A stretch of DNA of 64,000 nucleotides from Rhodovibrio salinarum DSM 9154 (GTDB lineage Bacteria; Pseudomonadota; Alphaproteobacteria; Kiloniellales; Rhodovibrionaceae), in the NCBI RefSeq assembly GCF_000515255.1, contig NZ_KI911559.1, positions 3,228,693 through 3,292,692 of the forward strand, written 5' to 3'. The translations under genes were made by a program, and so were the position numbers. Below the pieces are notes generated by a model, which was not told the DNA's origin, ran no database searches, and worked only from the letters and a program-made list of their open reading frames with translations. Below are positions 27,876 through 36,426 of this stretch, piece by piece; positions within the stretch are counted from its first letter, which is position 1; every line of letters starts with the position of its first letter.

Positions 27876-28436
27876 ATGACAGCGCAACACACCGATACGC
27901 TGCCGCCGAGCCAGGAAAGCGACGAGGCCGATCGCAAGCAGCTTGAGATGGCCAAGGCCGAAGGGGCGAAATACAAGGAATCGCTCAACTACATGGTCAG
28001 CGAGGTCGCGCACACTGGCGGCTCCAAACGGGCCGGTGACTATATCGTCGCCTTCGCCCAAGAAGAGGCCGAAGGCATGTACGTCTTCAACGAAGGTGCC
28101 CTCGAGTGGCGGGATCCCGGCGAGGAAAACTGCCATATCGAGGTCGCGGTGCTGGATGCGACCGACCAACGCTTTATCCCTGGTCTGACCATCCACGTGA
28201 CCGTGCGCGCCACCGACGGCGGTCAGGTCGCCTCGTTCCAGGCGCCCTTCCTCTGGCATCCAGGCCTGTATCACTACGGCCGGAACATCCAGGTTCCTGG
28301 CGACGGCACCTACGACCTGCAGATCCACATCGAGGCACCGACCTTCATGCGGCACGACTGGGTGAACGGCAAGCGCTTTGCCGAGCCGGTCACGGTCGCC
28401 TTCGAGAATATCGAAATCAAAACCGGCCAAGATTGA
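27876..28436 (+). CDS. P19/Tp34-like iron-binding family protein without signal peptide
   Basis: The start at 27876 has CAGGAGA eight bases upstream; an open frame to 27840 is not needed. The C-terminal two thirds resemble the periplasmic P19/Tp34 (Fe2+ transport) family: beta-rich, with FLWHPGLYHYGRNIQVPGDG and DLQIHIEAPTFMRHD, which carry the His/Met-type ligands of that fold, and an FNEGALEWRDPGEENCHIEV segment. Unlike P19, no signal peptide is seen: the N-terminus is hydrophilic (MTAQHTDTLPPSQESDEADR). It may therefore act in the cytoplasm, or the resemblance may reflect only the fold. No FTR1 permease is nearby. A strong terminator follows. Confidence 0.7.
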   Translation: MTAQHTDTLPPSQESDEADRKQLEMAKAEGAKYKESLNYMVSEVAHTGGSKRAGDYIVAFAQEEAEGMYVFNEGALEWRDPGEENCHIEVAVLDATDQRFIPGLTIHVTVRATDGGQVASFQAPFLWHPGLYHYGRNIQVPGDGTYDLQIHIEAPTFMRHDWVNGKRFAEPVTVAFENIEIKTGQD

Positions 28437-28462
28437 ACGCAGACCGATCGGCGGCGCCCCAC

Positions 28463-28496
28463 GACAAGGACCGGTACCCTCCCACCGGTCCTTGTC
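28463..28496 (+). terminator. Rho-independent terminator
   Basis: A perfect 13-bp stem (28463-28475 with 28484-28496) and an 8-base loop, followed by CTTC, lies 26 bases after the P19-like gene. Confidence 0.7.
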
Positions 28497-28575
28497 CTTC
28501 TGCGACGGCTAAGTGCGCTCATGCCTATGCAGGTTCGCCAGCGGGCTCAGGGGCCGCCGACACGAGGACGCTCCG

Positions 28576-29178
28576 TCAGAACCGGGCGAAACGGTTAAAC
28601 AGAATGATCAGTTCGTTGTCCGTCCGGCAGTCCATTTTCGCCTTGATGTTGCGGATGTGCGTACGCACGGTCCAAAGCTCACTGCCGCGCTCGTAGGCAA
28701 TCTGCTTGGGCACCAGCCCACTTGCCAGTTTCTTCAGGATATCGAACTCCGCCGGCGACAGATCGAAGGTGTCGATCAACCCCTTCGCACCCGTCTCGGA
28801 AATCTGGCCGAATTCGACCATCATCGCGACAACCTGCTCGTTCGGCCCGGTATCGGTGGACGCGAGCCAGTATTCGTTGATCGTCACGATTTTCAGGATC
28901 ACGCGGTTCAACGACCTGGGATCGAGCAGGGAGGTCACCACTGCTCCCCCGCTCGGCGTGTCGGCATCACAAGCCCGCTCGACCGCACGGGAAATCATTT
29001 GGGTATTTTCGGGATTCTTACAGACGAGATGACCGGCTTTCACCGTTAGCGTATCTTGCGAGGTCAGATAGCTCCCCGCGAACAGGTTCGTGTGCAGGAC
29101 TTCGAGATCTCGGTTCAGCAGGATTACGCTGATCGGCAAATTTTCGATCAGCGCCATCGACGCACTTGGGACGATCAT
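28576..29178 (-). CDS. LuxR-type HTH regulator with PAS-like N-terminus
   Basis: The C-terminal 60 residues of this 200-residue protein form a LuxR/GerE helix-turn-helix: FDLSPAEFDILKKLASGLVP, then KQIAYERGSELWTVRTHIRN and IKAKMDCRTDNELI. The N-terminal half starts ALIENLPISVILLNRDLEVLHTN, which resembles a degenerate PAS domain. It is likely a one-component regulator of an unknown signal. It is transcribed away from the prkA operon, with about 750 bases between, so it may control that operon; this is position-based inference only. Confidence 0.8.
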   Translation of the reverse strand: MIVPSASMALIENLPISVILLNRDLEVLHTNLFAGSYLTSQDTLTVKAGHLVCKNPENTQMISRAVERACDADTPSGGAVVTSLLDPRSLNRVILKIVTINEYWLASTDTGPNEQVVAMMVEFGQISETGAKGLIDTFDLSPAEFDILKKLASGLVPKQIAYERGSELWTVRTHIRNIKAKMDCRTDNELIILFNRFARF

Positions 29179-29930
29179 CCGGCCCCCGGCCCCACTGTTC
29201 GCACCACCTTTCCTCGGACAGCACCGCTTTCGGACCGGATGCGTCCAACGGACAAGCCGGCCTCCCGCTTCGCGCGCGTCATGTTATGTCCCCGTTTTAA
29301 TCTTCAGGTGGGAATTGCAGGCGCCGTCCGTCCCACCTTGTCCGTCGCGACAGTCATGCGCCGGGCATGCGAACTCTCCCGGCCAAGCCTCAGACCTTGC
29401 AGGTCTTATTATACCACATATTTGCGCCCCCTTTGTTGAACGCAAAAGAGGTAAAACCGCACAAGTTCAACTTTCGGTACTCCTGATCCCTTCGACCTTC
29501 AAGGTCAAACTTACAAACATCGATACGAAATTTTGACCAGTGCGGTTAGGCCACAGCAGCCAGGACGGATGCTTTCCGGAAGCCGCGAGATGACGATTAG
29601 GCTCATATCAACCTTCACTTGGTGGCATAATATCTGAACCGAATGCCGCACACCGCGCTTGCCGGGGGGGCCGGCGCCGCCCATCCTTAAAGGAAGGGCC
29701 TGGATTAAACGAACCTTGGCGCCGCGGTGTGCGCCCATCTCTCCCCTAGCTTAGGCACGCACGAGACCGTCGCGCCGGACCAGGAGGACGCCAACCTAGG
29801 AAACATCGTGGCACGCCCCCCGCCCCTTTGCGTGGGCGACCGTGTGAGCCACAATCTTATGTACAAGCCCGCTGTCGCGCACGAATCTTTTAACCGACAG
29901 CCGGATGATCCACGTCGGAGTGAGATCGCG
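29179..29930. promoter_or_regulatory. Long divergent intergenic region before prkA
   Basis: About 750 bases without a supportable gene. The open frames here lack start signals, and the part nearest prkA is only an N-terminal extension of its frame. The stretch must contain the luxR and prkA promoters. I looked for a sigma-54 site, known for yeaG-yeaH in E. coli, and found only a poor match near 29,808 (TGGCACG with the -12 element CCGC rather than TTGC). An unrecognised leader RNA is possible. Confidence 0.4.
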
Positions 29931-31874
29931 ATGAGTCAGAGCCAGGTTTTCGACAATCTTCGTGAACGCTATGGCACGCGTCAGCATGCGGAGATGTCGC
30001 TGCAGGAATACCTCCAACTCTGCGGCCAGGATCCGACGGCCTATTGCAGTGCGGCCGAACGCCTGTTGGAGGCGATCGGCGAGCCTGAGATGCTTGATAC
30101 TTCTAAAGATAGCCGCCTTGGACGCATCTTTCAGAACCGCACGATCCGGCGTTATCCGGCCTTTTCCGACTTCTTCGGCATGGAAGAGACGATCGAGCGG
30201 CTCGTCGCCTTCCTACGACACGCCGCTCAAGGGTTGGAAGAGCGCAAGCAGATCCTCTATCTGCTCGGGCCGGTTGGCGGCGGCAAATCGTCGCTGGCCG
30301 AGCGCATGAAGAAGCTCATGGAAGACCAGCCGATCTACGTTCTCAAGGCTGGCGACCGTACCTCGCCGATCTATGAGAGCCCACTCGGCCTGTTCGATCC
30401 GGACCGCGACGGCCCGAGCCTGGAAAGCGAATACGGCATTCCGATCCGCCGGCTGCCCGGCATGTGTTCCTCCTGGGCGGTCAAACGCCTGGACGAGTTC
30501 GGCGGCGATGTCTCCAAGTTCACCGTCGTGCGCCTGCACCCCTCCAAGCTGCGCCAGATCGCCGTCGCCAAAGCGGAACCGGGCGACGAGAACAATCAGG
30601 ATATCTCCTCGCTGGTCGGCAAGCCCGACATCCGCATGCTGGAGTTCTACAGCCAGGAAGATCCGGATGCCTACTCCTACTCCGGCGCGCTGAACCTGAC
30701 GACCCAGGGCATGCTGGAGTTCGTCGAGATGTTCAAGGCGCCGCAGAAGATGCTGCACCCACTGCTGACGGCGACGCAGGAGCGCAACTACGTCGGCTCG
30801 GAGAACGTCGGCGCCCTGCCCTATCAGGGCATCATCATGGCCCACTCCAACGAAAGCGAGTGGAAGTCCTTCAAGGCCAACCGCAACAACGAGGCCTTCC
30901 TGGACCGGATCAGCCTGATCCGCGTGCCCTACTGCCTGCGCGTCGACGAAGAAGCGAAAATCTACGACAAACTGCTCGCCCAGTCCGAACTCGCCAAGGC
31001 CCCGTGCGCGCCCGGCACGCTCGACATGATGGCGCGCTTCTCCGTGCTCACACGCCTCAAGCCGCACGAGAACTCCTCGCTGTACGCCAAGATGCGCGTC
31101 TACAACGGCGAGGACCTGAAGGGCACCGACCCGCACGCCAAAACGGTGCAGGAGTACCGCGACGCCGCTGGCGTCGACGAGGGCATGGACGGCATGTCCA
31201 CCCGCTTCGCCTACAAGGTGCTCTCGGAGACCTTCAACTTCGACACCTATGAGGTGGCGGCGGACCCGGTGCACCTGATGTACGTGCTGGAGAACGCGAT
31301 CCGGCGCGAACAGCTGGATCAGGAGCGCGAGCAGAAATACATCGCCTTCATCAAGGAGGAACTCGCGCCACGCTATGCCGAGTACATCGGCAAGGAGATC
31401 CAGAAGGCCTATCTGGAAAGCTACGAGGACTACGGCCAGAACCTGTTCGACCGCTACATCGCCTACGCCGATGCCTGGGTCGAGGGACAGGACTACAAGG
31501 ACCCGGATACCGGCCAGATCCTGGACCGCGACGCGCTCGACCGGGAGCTGTCGAAGACCGAGAAGCCGGCGGGCATCCGCAACCCGAAGGACTTCCGCAA
31601 CGAAGTCGTCAAATACGCCCTGCGCCAGCGCGCTCAGCAAGGCGGCACCAACCCGCGCTGGACCTCCTACGAGAAGATCCGCGATGTGATCGAGCAGCGG
31701 ATGTTCTCGCAGATCGAGGAACTGCTGCCGGTGATCTCGTTCGGCAGCAAGCAGGACAGCGAGCAAGCCGGTAAGCACCAGGCCTTCTTGGAGCGGATGG
31801 TTGCCCGCGGCTACACCGAGCGACAGGTCCGCCGCCTGGTCGAATGGTACATGCGCGTGCGGGAGGCCGGCTAG
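29931..31874 (+). CDS. prkA: PrkA family serine protein kinase (AAA+ ATPase)
   Basis: The start at 29931 has GGAGTGAG upstream and gives a 647-residue protein, the normal length for PrkA/YeaG; the frame is open 204 bases further upstream but without start signals. The N-terminal AAA domain has a Walker A loop GPVGGGKS (113-120) and the highly conserved block RLPGMCSSWAVKRLDEFGG. The C-terminal half is the kinase-like PrkA domain. In E. coli and Bacillus it acts in starvation and stress adaptation, and with YeaH. The next two genes are yeaH- and spoVR-like, the classical conserved trio. Confidence 0.95.
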   Translation: MSQSQVFDNLRERYGTRQHAEMSLQEYLQLCGQDPTAYCSAAERLLEAIGEPEMLDTSKDSRLGRIFQNRTIRRYPAFSDFFGMEETIERLVAFLRHAAQGLEERKQILYLLGPVGGGKSSLAERMKKLMEDQPIYVLKAGDRTSPIYESPLGLFDPDRDGPSLESEYGIPIRRLPGMCSSWAVKRLDEFGGDVSKFTVVRLHPSKLRQIAVAKAEPGDENNQDISSLVGKPDIRMLEFYSQEDPDAYSYSGALNLTTQGMLEFVEMFKAPQKMLHPLLTATQERNYVGSENVGALPYQGIIMAHSNESEWKSFKANRNNEAFLDRISLIRVPYCLRVDEEAKIYDKLLAQSELAKAPCAPGTLDMMARFSVLTRLKPHENSSLYAKMRVYNGEDLKGTDPHAKTVQEYRDAAGVDEGMDGMSTRFAYKVLSETFNFDTYEVAADPVHLMYVLENAIRREQLDQEREQKYIAFIKEELAPRYAEYIGKEIQKAYLESYEDYGQNLFDRYIAYADAWVEGQDYKDPDTGQILDRDALDRELSKTEKPAGIRNPKDFRNEVVKYALRQRAQQGGTNPRWTSYEKIRDVIEQRMFSQIEELLPVISFGSKQDSEQAGKHQAFLERMVARGYTERQVRRLVEWYMRVREAG

Positions 31875-31976
31875 GGTGGCGCGCCGGACCGGGCGGCCGT
31901 CCCGCCGGCCCGAGCCCCGGGCCCGACAGGCCCGGGCCGCGCCTGATCCCGCGATGACCGGGAGGTCTTGAGCGCC

Positions 31977-33290
31977 ATGCGGATCATCGATCGCCGGGAG
32001 AACCCCAAGGGTAAGAACCTCGGCAACCGTCAGCGGTTCGTGAACCGGACGCGCACGCAGCTGCGCGAAGCGTTGGCGGAGAACATTCGCCGACGCAGCG
32101 TCTCCGACACCTCCTCCGGCGAGACGGTGACGATCCCCACCGACGGTACGCACGAGCCGGAGTTCAAGCGCGACCCGTCGATCGGCCAGCGCAGCCGCGT
32201 GCTACCAGGCAACAAGGAGTTCCGCGAGGGCGACGAGATTCGCCGGCCGCCCCAGGGCGGTGGCCGCGGGTCCAACGCCAGCGAGGATGGCGAAGGCCAG
32301 GACGACTTCGTCTTCACCCTCTCGCGCGATGAATTCCTCGACCTCTTGTTCGAGGACCTCCGCCTGCCCGACATGGTGAAGCGCGAATTGAAAGCGGAGG
32401 AAGCGGCCAAGCCGAAACGCGCCGGCTTTTCCATGAGCGGGCCGCAGAACCGCCTCAACATGGTCCGCACGATGCGCTACTCGCTGGCCCGGCGGGCCGC
32501 GCTCGGCCGGCCGAAACCGGCCGCGATCGAGGAAATCGAGCGCGAGCTTGAGCGCCTGGAGGCCGGCGAAATCCAGCCTGCGGACGGACGGCCCGCCGAG
32601 GCGCGGATCGAAGAACTGAAGACCCGCCTGGAACAGCTCAAGCGCAAGCGCAGCAAAGTGCCGTACATCGATCCGTACGACCTGCGTTACAACCGCTTCG
32701 AGCACGTTCCCCAGCCGATCGCCCAGGCGGTGATGTTCTGCCTGATGGACGTCTCCGCCTCGATGAACCAGGAGATGAAGGAACTCGCCAAGCGGTTCTT
32801 CATGCTGCTGCACCTGTTCCTGCAGCGGCACTACGACAATGTCCACGTCGTGTTCATCCGGCACACCAACTTCGCCAGCGAGGTCGACGAGGACACCTTC
32901 TTCCACGGCCAGCAAACCGGCGGCACGATCGTCTCCTCGGCGTTGCAGGAGATGCTGCGGGTCGTCGAGGAACGCTATCCGACCTCGTCCTGGAACATCT
33001 ATGTCGCCCAGGCCTCGGATGGCGACGACGTACCGGGCGACGTGAAGCACTGCGTCGAGCTGCTGCGCGAGCAGATTCTGCCGATCACGCAGTACATGGC
33101 CTACGTTGAGATCGATCCTGGCCAGCGCCTGCGCACCGGCTTCGTCGACAGCGACGAGAGCGATCTGTGGCGCGGCTATGAGCCGCTCAGCCAGGGGCAG
33201 GAAAACTTCACAATGCGGCGGATCGGGGAACCGGGCGACATCTATCCGGTGTTCCACGACCTGTTCCGGCAGGAGGAGACGACGTCTTGA
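31977..33290 (+). CDS. yeaH: YeaH/YhbH family protein (DUF444), VWA-type
   Basis: The chosen ATG at 31977 has GGAGG eleven bases upstream; the TTG at 31968 is too close to it. The product has the DUF444 pattern: MRIIDRRENPKGKNLGNRQR at the N-terminus, a charged linker, then a von Willebrand A-like C-terminal domain with the MIDAS start MDVSASM and the HTNFASEVDEDTFFHG loop. It is the partner of PrkA in the stress operon; a direct biochemical function is not established. It starts about 100 bases after prkA and overlaps spoVR. Confidence 0.93.
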   Translation: MRIIDRRENPKGKNLGNRQRFVNRTRTQLREALAENIRRRSVSDTSSGETVTIPTDGTHEPEFKRDPSIGQRSRVLPGNKEFREGDEIRRPPQGGGRGSNASEDGEGQDDFVFTLSRDEFLDLLFEDLRLPDMVKRELKAEEAAKPKRAGFSMSGPQNRLNMVRTMRYSLARRAALGRPKPAAIEEIERELERLEAGEIQPADGRPAEARIEELKTRLEQLKRKRSKVPYIDPYDLRYNRFEHVPQPIAQAVMFCLMDVSASMNQEMKELAKRFFMLLHLFLQRHYDNVHVVFIRHTNFASEVDEDTFFHGQQTGGTIVSSALQEMLRVVEERYPTSSWNIYVAQASDGDDVPGDVKHCVELLREQILPITQYMAYVEIDPGQRLRTGFVDSDESDLWRGYEPLSQGQENFTMRRIGEPGDIYPVFHDLFRQEETTS

Positions 33291-34972
33291 GCACGGACAA
33301 GCCGAAGTCCAGCGGTCGGGGTACCGGCAAGAAAGCCGGCGGCCAGCGCCGCAGCCGGGCCAAGACGGAATCTCAGAAGGCAGGCGCCACGACGACAGGA
33401 TCGCAGAAGCCTGGTGACAGCAAACCTGGCGCCCCCGCGGTCAAGTCCGGCCAACTGCTGTTCGAAGGCGCCGACTGGAACTTCGACACGATCCAGCGCA
33501 CCTATGACGCGATCGAGGAGATCGCGCTGGGGGAGCTCGGCCTGGATCTCTACCCCACCCGGCTGGAAGTCATCACTTCCGAGCAGATGCTGGACGCCTA
33601 CGCCTCCGTAGGCATGCCGGTGATGTATTCCCACTGGTCGTTCGGCAAGCGTTTCGCCCAGCAGGAAACGCTGTACCGCAAGGGGCTGCAGAGCCTGGCG
33701 CTGGAAATCGTAATCAACGCCAACCCCTCGCTCTGCTACATCATGGAAGAGAACACCATGGCGACCCAGGCGACCGTGATCGCCCACGCCGCCATGGGGC
33801 ACAACCACTTCTTCAAGCACAACCAGACCTTCAAGCGCTGGACGGATGCGGACAGCATCCTGGAAGACCTGCGCTATGCCCGCCGACTGGTCGCGGAGTG
33901 CGAGGAATATCACGGCCAGCAGGCGGTCGAGCGGATTCTGGACGCCGCGCACGCGCTCTCCGCTCAAGGTGTCGACCGCGACCGCCGTGGCGATCGGCCG
34001 GACCTCGCCGCCGAACGCCGGCGCGCGCACCAGCAGCGCCATGCCGAGCGGGAAGCGACCGACGACCTGTGGCTGCGCACCGTGCCCAAACCCGCCGGCG
34101 GCCAAGTGCACGAGCCCGAGGACGAGCAGCTGGAAGCGCAGCGCCGTGCGCTCGGCCTGCCCGAGGAAAACCTGCTGTACTTCCTGGAAGCGCACGCGCC
34201 GCTACTGGAGAACTGGCAGCGCGACCTGCTGCAGATGGTGCGCGAGCTGGCCGCCTACTTCGAGCCGCAGCGCCAGACCAAGATGATGAACGAGGGCTGT
34301 GCGACCTGGACCCACTACCAGATCATGAACCGGCTGCGCGACCAGGGCCGGATCGACGAAGGCACGATGCTGGAGTTTCTGCATCTGCACGCCCACGTGA
34401 TCGCGCAGCCCAGCTTCGACGACCGCGGGTTCTCGGGCATGAACCCCTACGCCCTCGGTTTCGCGATGATGCAGGACATCGAGCGCATCTGCACCGACCC
34501 CAGCGAGGAGGACACGGCCTGGTTCCCGCAAATCGCCGGCAACGGCCGCCCGTTCGAGACGCTGCGCGAGGCCTGGGCGGAATTCCGCGACGAAAGCTTC
34601 ATCCTGCAATACCTCTCCCCGCGGCTGATCCGCGAGTTGCGCCTGTTCAAGCTACGCGACGACAGCGCGGAGGATAACTATGTCGTCGAGGCGATCCACG
34701 ACGACGCCGGCTACAAACGCCTGCGCCGCGCGCTCTCGGAAGCGCATGACCCGGTCGCCGCCCAGCCACGGATCGAGGTGGTGGAGGCCAACCTGCGCGG
34801 CGATCGCAAGCTTTACCTGGAACACCGGGTGCAGGATCGCCGCCAGCTGGACGCGATGGAAACCCGCCGCGTGCTGCGGCACATCGCCTTCCTGTGGGGC
34901 TACGACGTCCAGCTCACGGAAGTCGACGCCGATACGGACGAGCGCCTCGCGGTACATAACCCGAAGGACTGA
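33287..34972 (+). CDS. SpoVR family protein
   Basis: The TTG start overlaps the yeaH stop (TTGA), with AGGAGGAG well placed upstream, so translation is coupled. The 561-residue protein has a Lys/Ser/Thr/Gly-rich N-terminal tail of about 55 residues and then the complete SpoVR domain, with VMYSHWSFGKRF, PSLCYIMEENTMATQATVIA, HAAMGHNHFFKHN, and MMNEGCATWTHYQIMNRLRD. The histidine-rich AAMGHNHFFKHN segment is conserved in the family. SpoVR is needed for cortex formation in Bacillus; in Gram-negative bacteria it travels with PrkA and YeaH and its function is unresolved. The charged N-terminal tail is longer than usual. Confidence 0.93.
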   Translation: MSTDKPKSSGRGTGKKAGGQRRSRAKTESQKAGATTTGSQKPGDSKPGAPAVKSGQLLFEGADWNFDTIQRTYDAIEEIALGELGLDLYPTRLEVITSEQMLDAYASVGMPVMYSHWSFGKRFAQQETLYRKGLQSLALEIVINANPSLCYIMEENTMATQATVIAHAAMGHNHFFKHNQTFKRWTDADSILEDLRYARRLVAECEEYHGQQAVERILDAAHALSAQGVDRDRRGDRPDLAAERRRAHQQRHAEREATDDLWLRTVPKPAGGQVHEPEDEQLEAQRRALGLPEENLLYFLEAHAPLLENWQRDLLQMVRELAAYFEPQRQTKMMNEGCATWTHYQIMNRLRDQGRIDEGTMLEFLHLHAHVIAQPSFDDRGFSGMNPYALGFAMMQDIERICTDPSEEDTAWFPQIAGNGRPFETLREAWAEFRDESFILQYLSPRLIRELRLFKLRDDSAEDNYVVEAIHDDAGYKRLRRALSEAHDPVAAQPRIEVVEANLRGDRKLYLEHRVQDRRQLDAMETRRVLRHIAFLWGYDVQLTEVDADTDERLAVHNPKD

Positions 34973-34997
34973 GCGCCGCCGGCGATACGGCGCCCTT
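34973..34997 (+). terminator. Weak terminator after spoVR
   Basis: GCGCCG (34973-34978) can pair with CGGCGC (34988-34993), and CCTTCTT follows. The stem is short, so support is moderate. The next gene is convergent. Confidence 0.4.
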
Positions 34998-35008
34998 CTT
35001 CCGCCAAG

Positions 35009-36328
35009 TCAGAAGCTGACAGAGAGCGTGACCGAGACGATGTCGACGTCGGTGTCGGTCGTCGCTGTGAGGTCGCCGCGGGCCCCGTTGCCGGGGTCGC
35101 CGGCGTCGAGGTCGATGGTGCGCGACGGCATGAACAGGTGCGCGTAGCCGAGCTTCAGGCGGACCCAGCTCTCCGGCGTCCAGTCCACCCCCAGCGACAG
35201 CCACGCCCGGTCGGCGTCGGGGATGCGCGGCGTCAGGGTGTCGTCCGGCGCCGGCGACCAGTCGTAGGCCGCGCCGGCGGACACTGCCAACGCCTCGCTC
35301 GCCCGATAGCGCACGCCCACCGCCGCGAACCAGCCATCGTTCCAATCCTGGCGGGTAATATCGTCGGGCTGGCCCGGGTTGTCGAACGCGACCTCGAGGG
35401 AGTCGAACGTGCTCCAGTCGGTCCACTGCGCCTCGCCAAGCAGTGTCCAGCGCTCCGACACCCGCTGACTCAACCCCATGGAGACCGAGCGCGGCGTGGT
35501 GACGTCCGCGCGCGCATTTGCATCGGGGAACGGCACGCGCGCCGAAAAGTCGGCACCCCCCTCGAGGCTGTGGTCGACGGCGGAGCGATAGGCAACACCG
35601 AGCCGGGTGCCTGCAACCGGCGTCCAAAGTGCGCCGAGGTTGAAGCCCAGCGCCCAATCGTCCGCGTCGACCTCTGCGAATCCATCTCCGCTCGGCGTGA
35701 AAACCGCATTCGACAGAACACCCCGGTAGTACTGCGCCTGAACGCCGGCCCCCAAGGTCAGCGTGTCGCTCGGGCGGAAGGCCAGCATCGGGTTGAGGTT
35801 GTAGGTCGTCACTTCCGTGCCGACGGCATGATACCGGCCCTGCCAGTCGCGGCCGTAATCCGTCTCCAGGCCAAACGGCGCGCTGGCGGAAAAGCCGAGC
35901 GACAGTTTGCCGCCCGCAACCTCCGCATCCAGCGGGATGGCCGCGTAGAGCGCCGGGGCAACCGGATTGGGCATGGCATCGCCGACACGTGCGCGCCCAT
36001 TCGCAGCAGCCCCCGCCGCGTTCGTTCCCCGCGCCTGCGTGATCTCGCTCTGCGGCGCGATCAGGGTCGCGGTGACGCTGGCCGCCGGGGCATCGACCAG
36101 TCCGGCCACGGCTGGGTTGAAAAAAAGGTTCTCAAGACCATGCGCTCCGGCAGTCGCCCCCGCGACAGCGCTTCCTAGAGCCCCCGTACCTTGCTGGCGC
36201 AGTTGGTAGCCGCCCGCCTCGGCCCTGTCCGTGGCAAAAAACAGTGCCAGTATCGATAGGACCAGCGCCTCCCCGGCATTAAGTTTATACCGGTTATGGT
36301 GCCTCCCAACGCCCCCTGTCTTAAACAC
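35009..36328 (-). CDS. FadL/OmpP1 family outer-membrane transporter
   Basis: The 439-residue protein starts with a signal region (GEALVLSILALFFATDRAEA) and the FadL hatch signature GGYQLRQQGTGALGSAVAGATAGA, followed by LENLFFNPAVAGL, the conserved NPA motif. The rest is alternating beta-strands ending in VSVTLSVSF, a C-terminal aromatic typical of outer-membrane barrels. FadL-type barrels let long-chain fatty acids or aromatic hydrocarbons diffuse across the outer membrane. The gene is divergent from the histidine kinase, with 98 bases between, so the two may share control. Confidence 0.9.
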   Translation of the reverse strand: MFKTGGVGRHHNRYKLNAGEALVLSILALFFATDRAEAGGYQLRQQGTGALGSAVAGATAGAHGLENLFFNPAVAGLVDAPAASVTATLIAPQSEITQARGTNAAGAAANGRARVGDAMPNPVAPALYAAIPLDAEVAGGKLSLGFSASAPFGLETDYGRDWQGRYHAVGTEVTTYNLNPMLAFRPSDTLTLGAGVQAQYYRGVLSNAVFTPSGDGFAEVDADDWALGFNLGALWTPVAGTRLGVAYRSAVDHSLEGGADFSARVPFPDANARADVTTPRSVSMGLSQRVSERWTLLGEAQWTDWSTFDSLEVAFDNPGQPDDITRQDWNDGWFAAVGVRYRASEALAVSAGAAYDWSPAPDDTLTPRIPDADRAWLSLGVDWTPESWVRLKLGYAHLFMPSRTIDLDAGDPGNGARGDLTATTDTDVDIVSVTLSVSF

Positions 36329-36426
36329 GTATTTACCCCTCCCCCGCGTTCTTCTCGGGCATCATAGCTAAAGTGGCATGACAATGCTTAAATGGTGGTA
36401 CATTAAAGTGAATTGCCTACACCGTT

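Noticed and set aside
29800-29830. A sigma-54 promoter before prkA
   Set aside because: TGGCACG is present, but the expected TTGC at the -12 position is CCGC, and its location relative to the start is uncertain.
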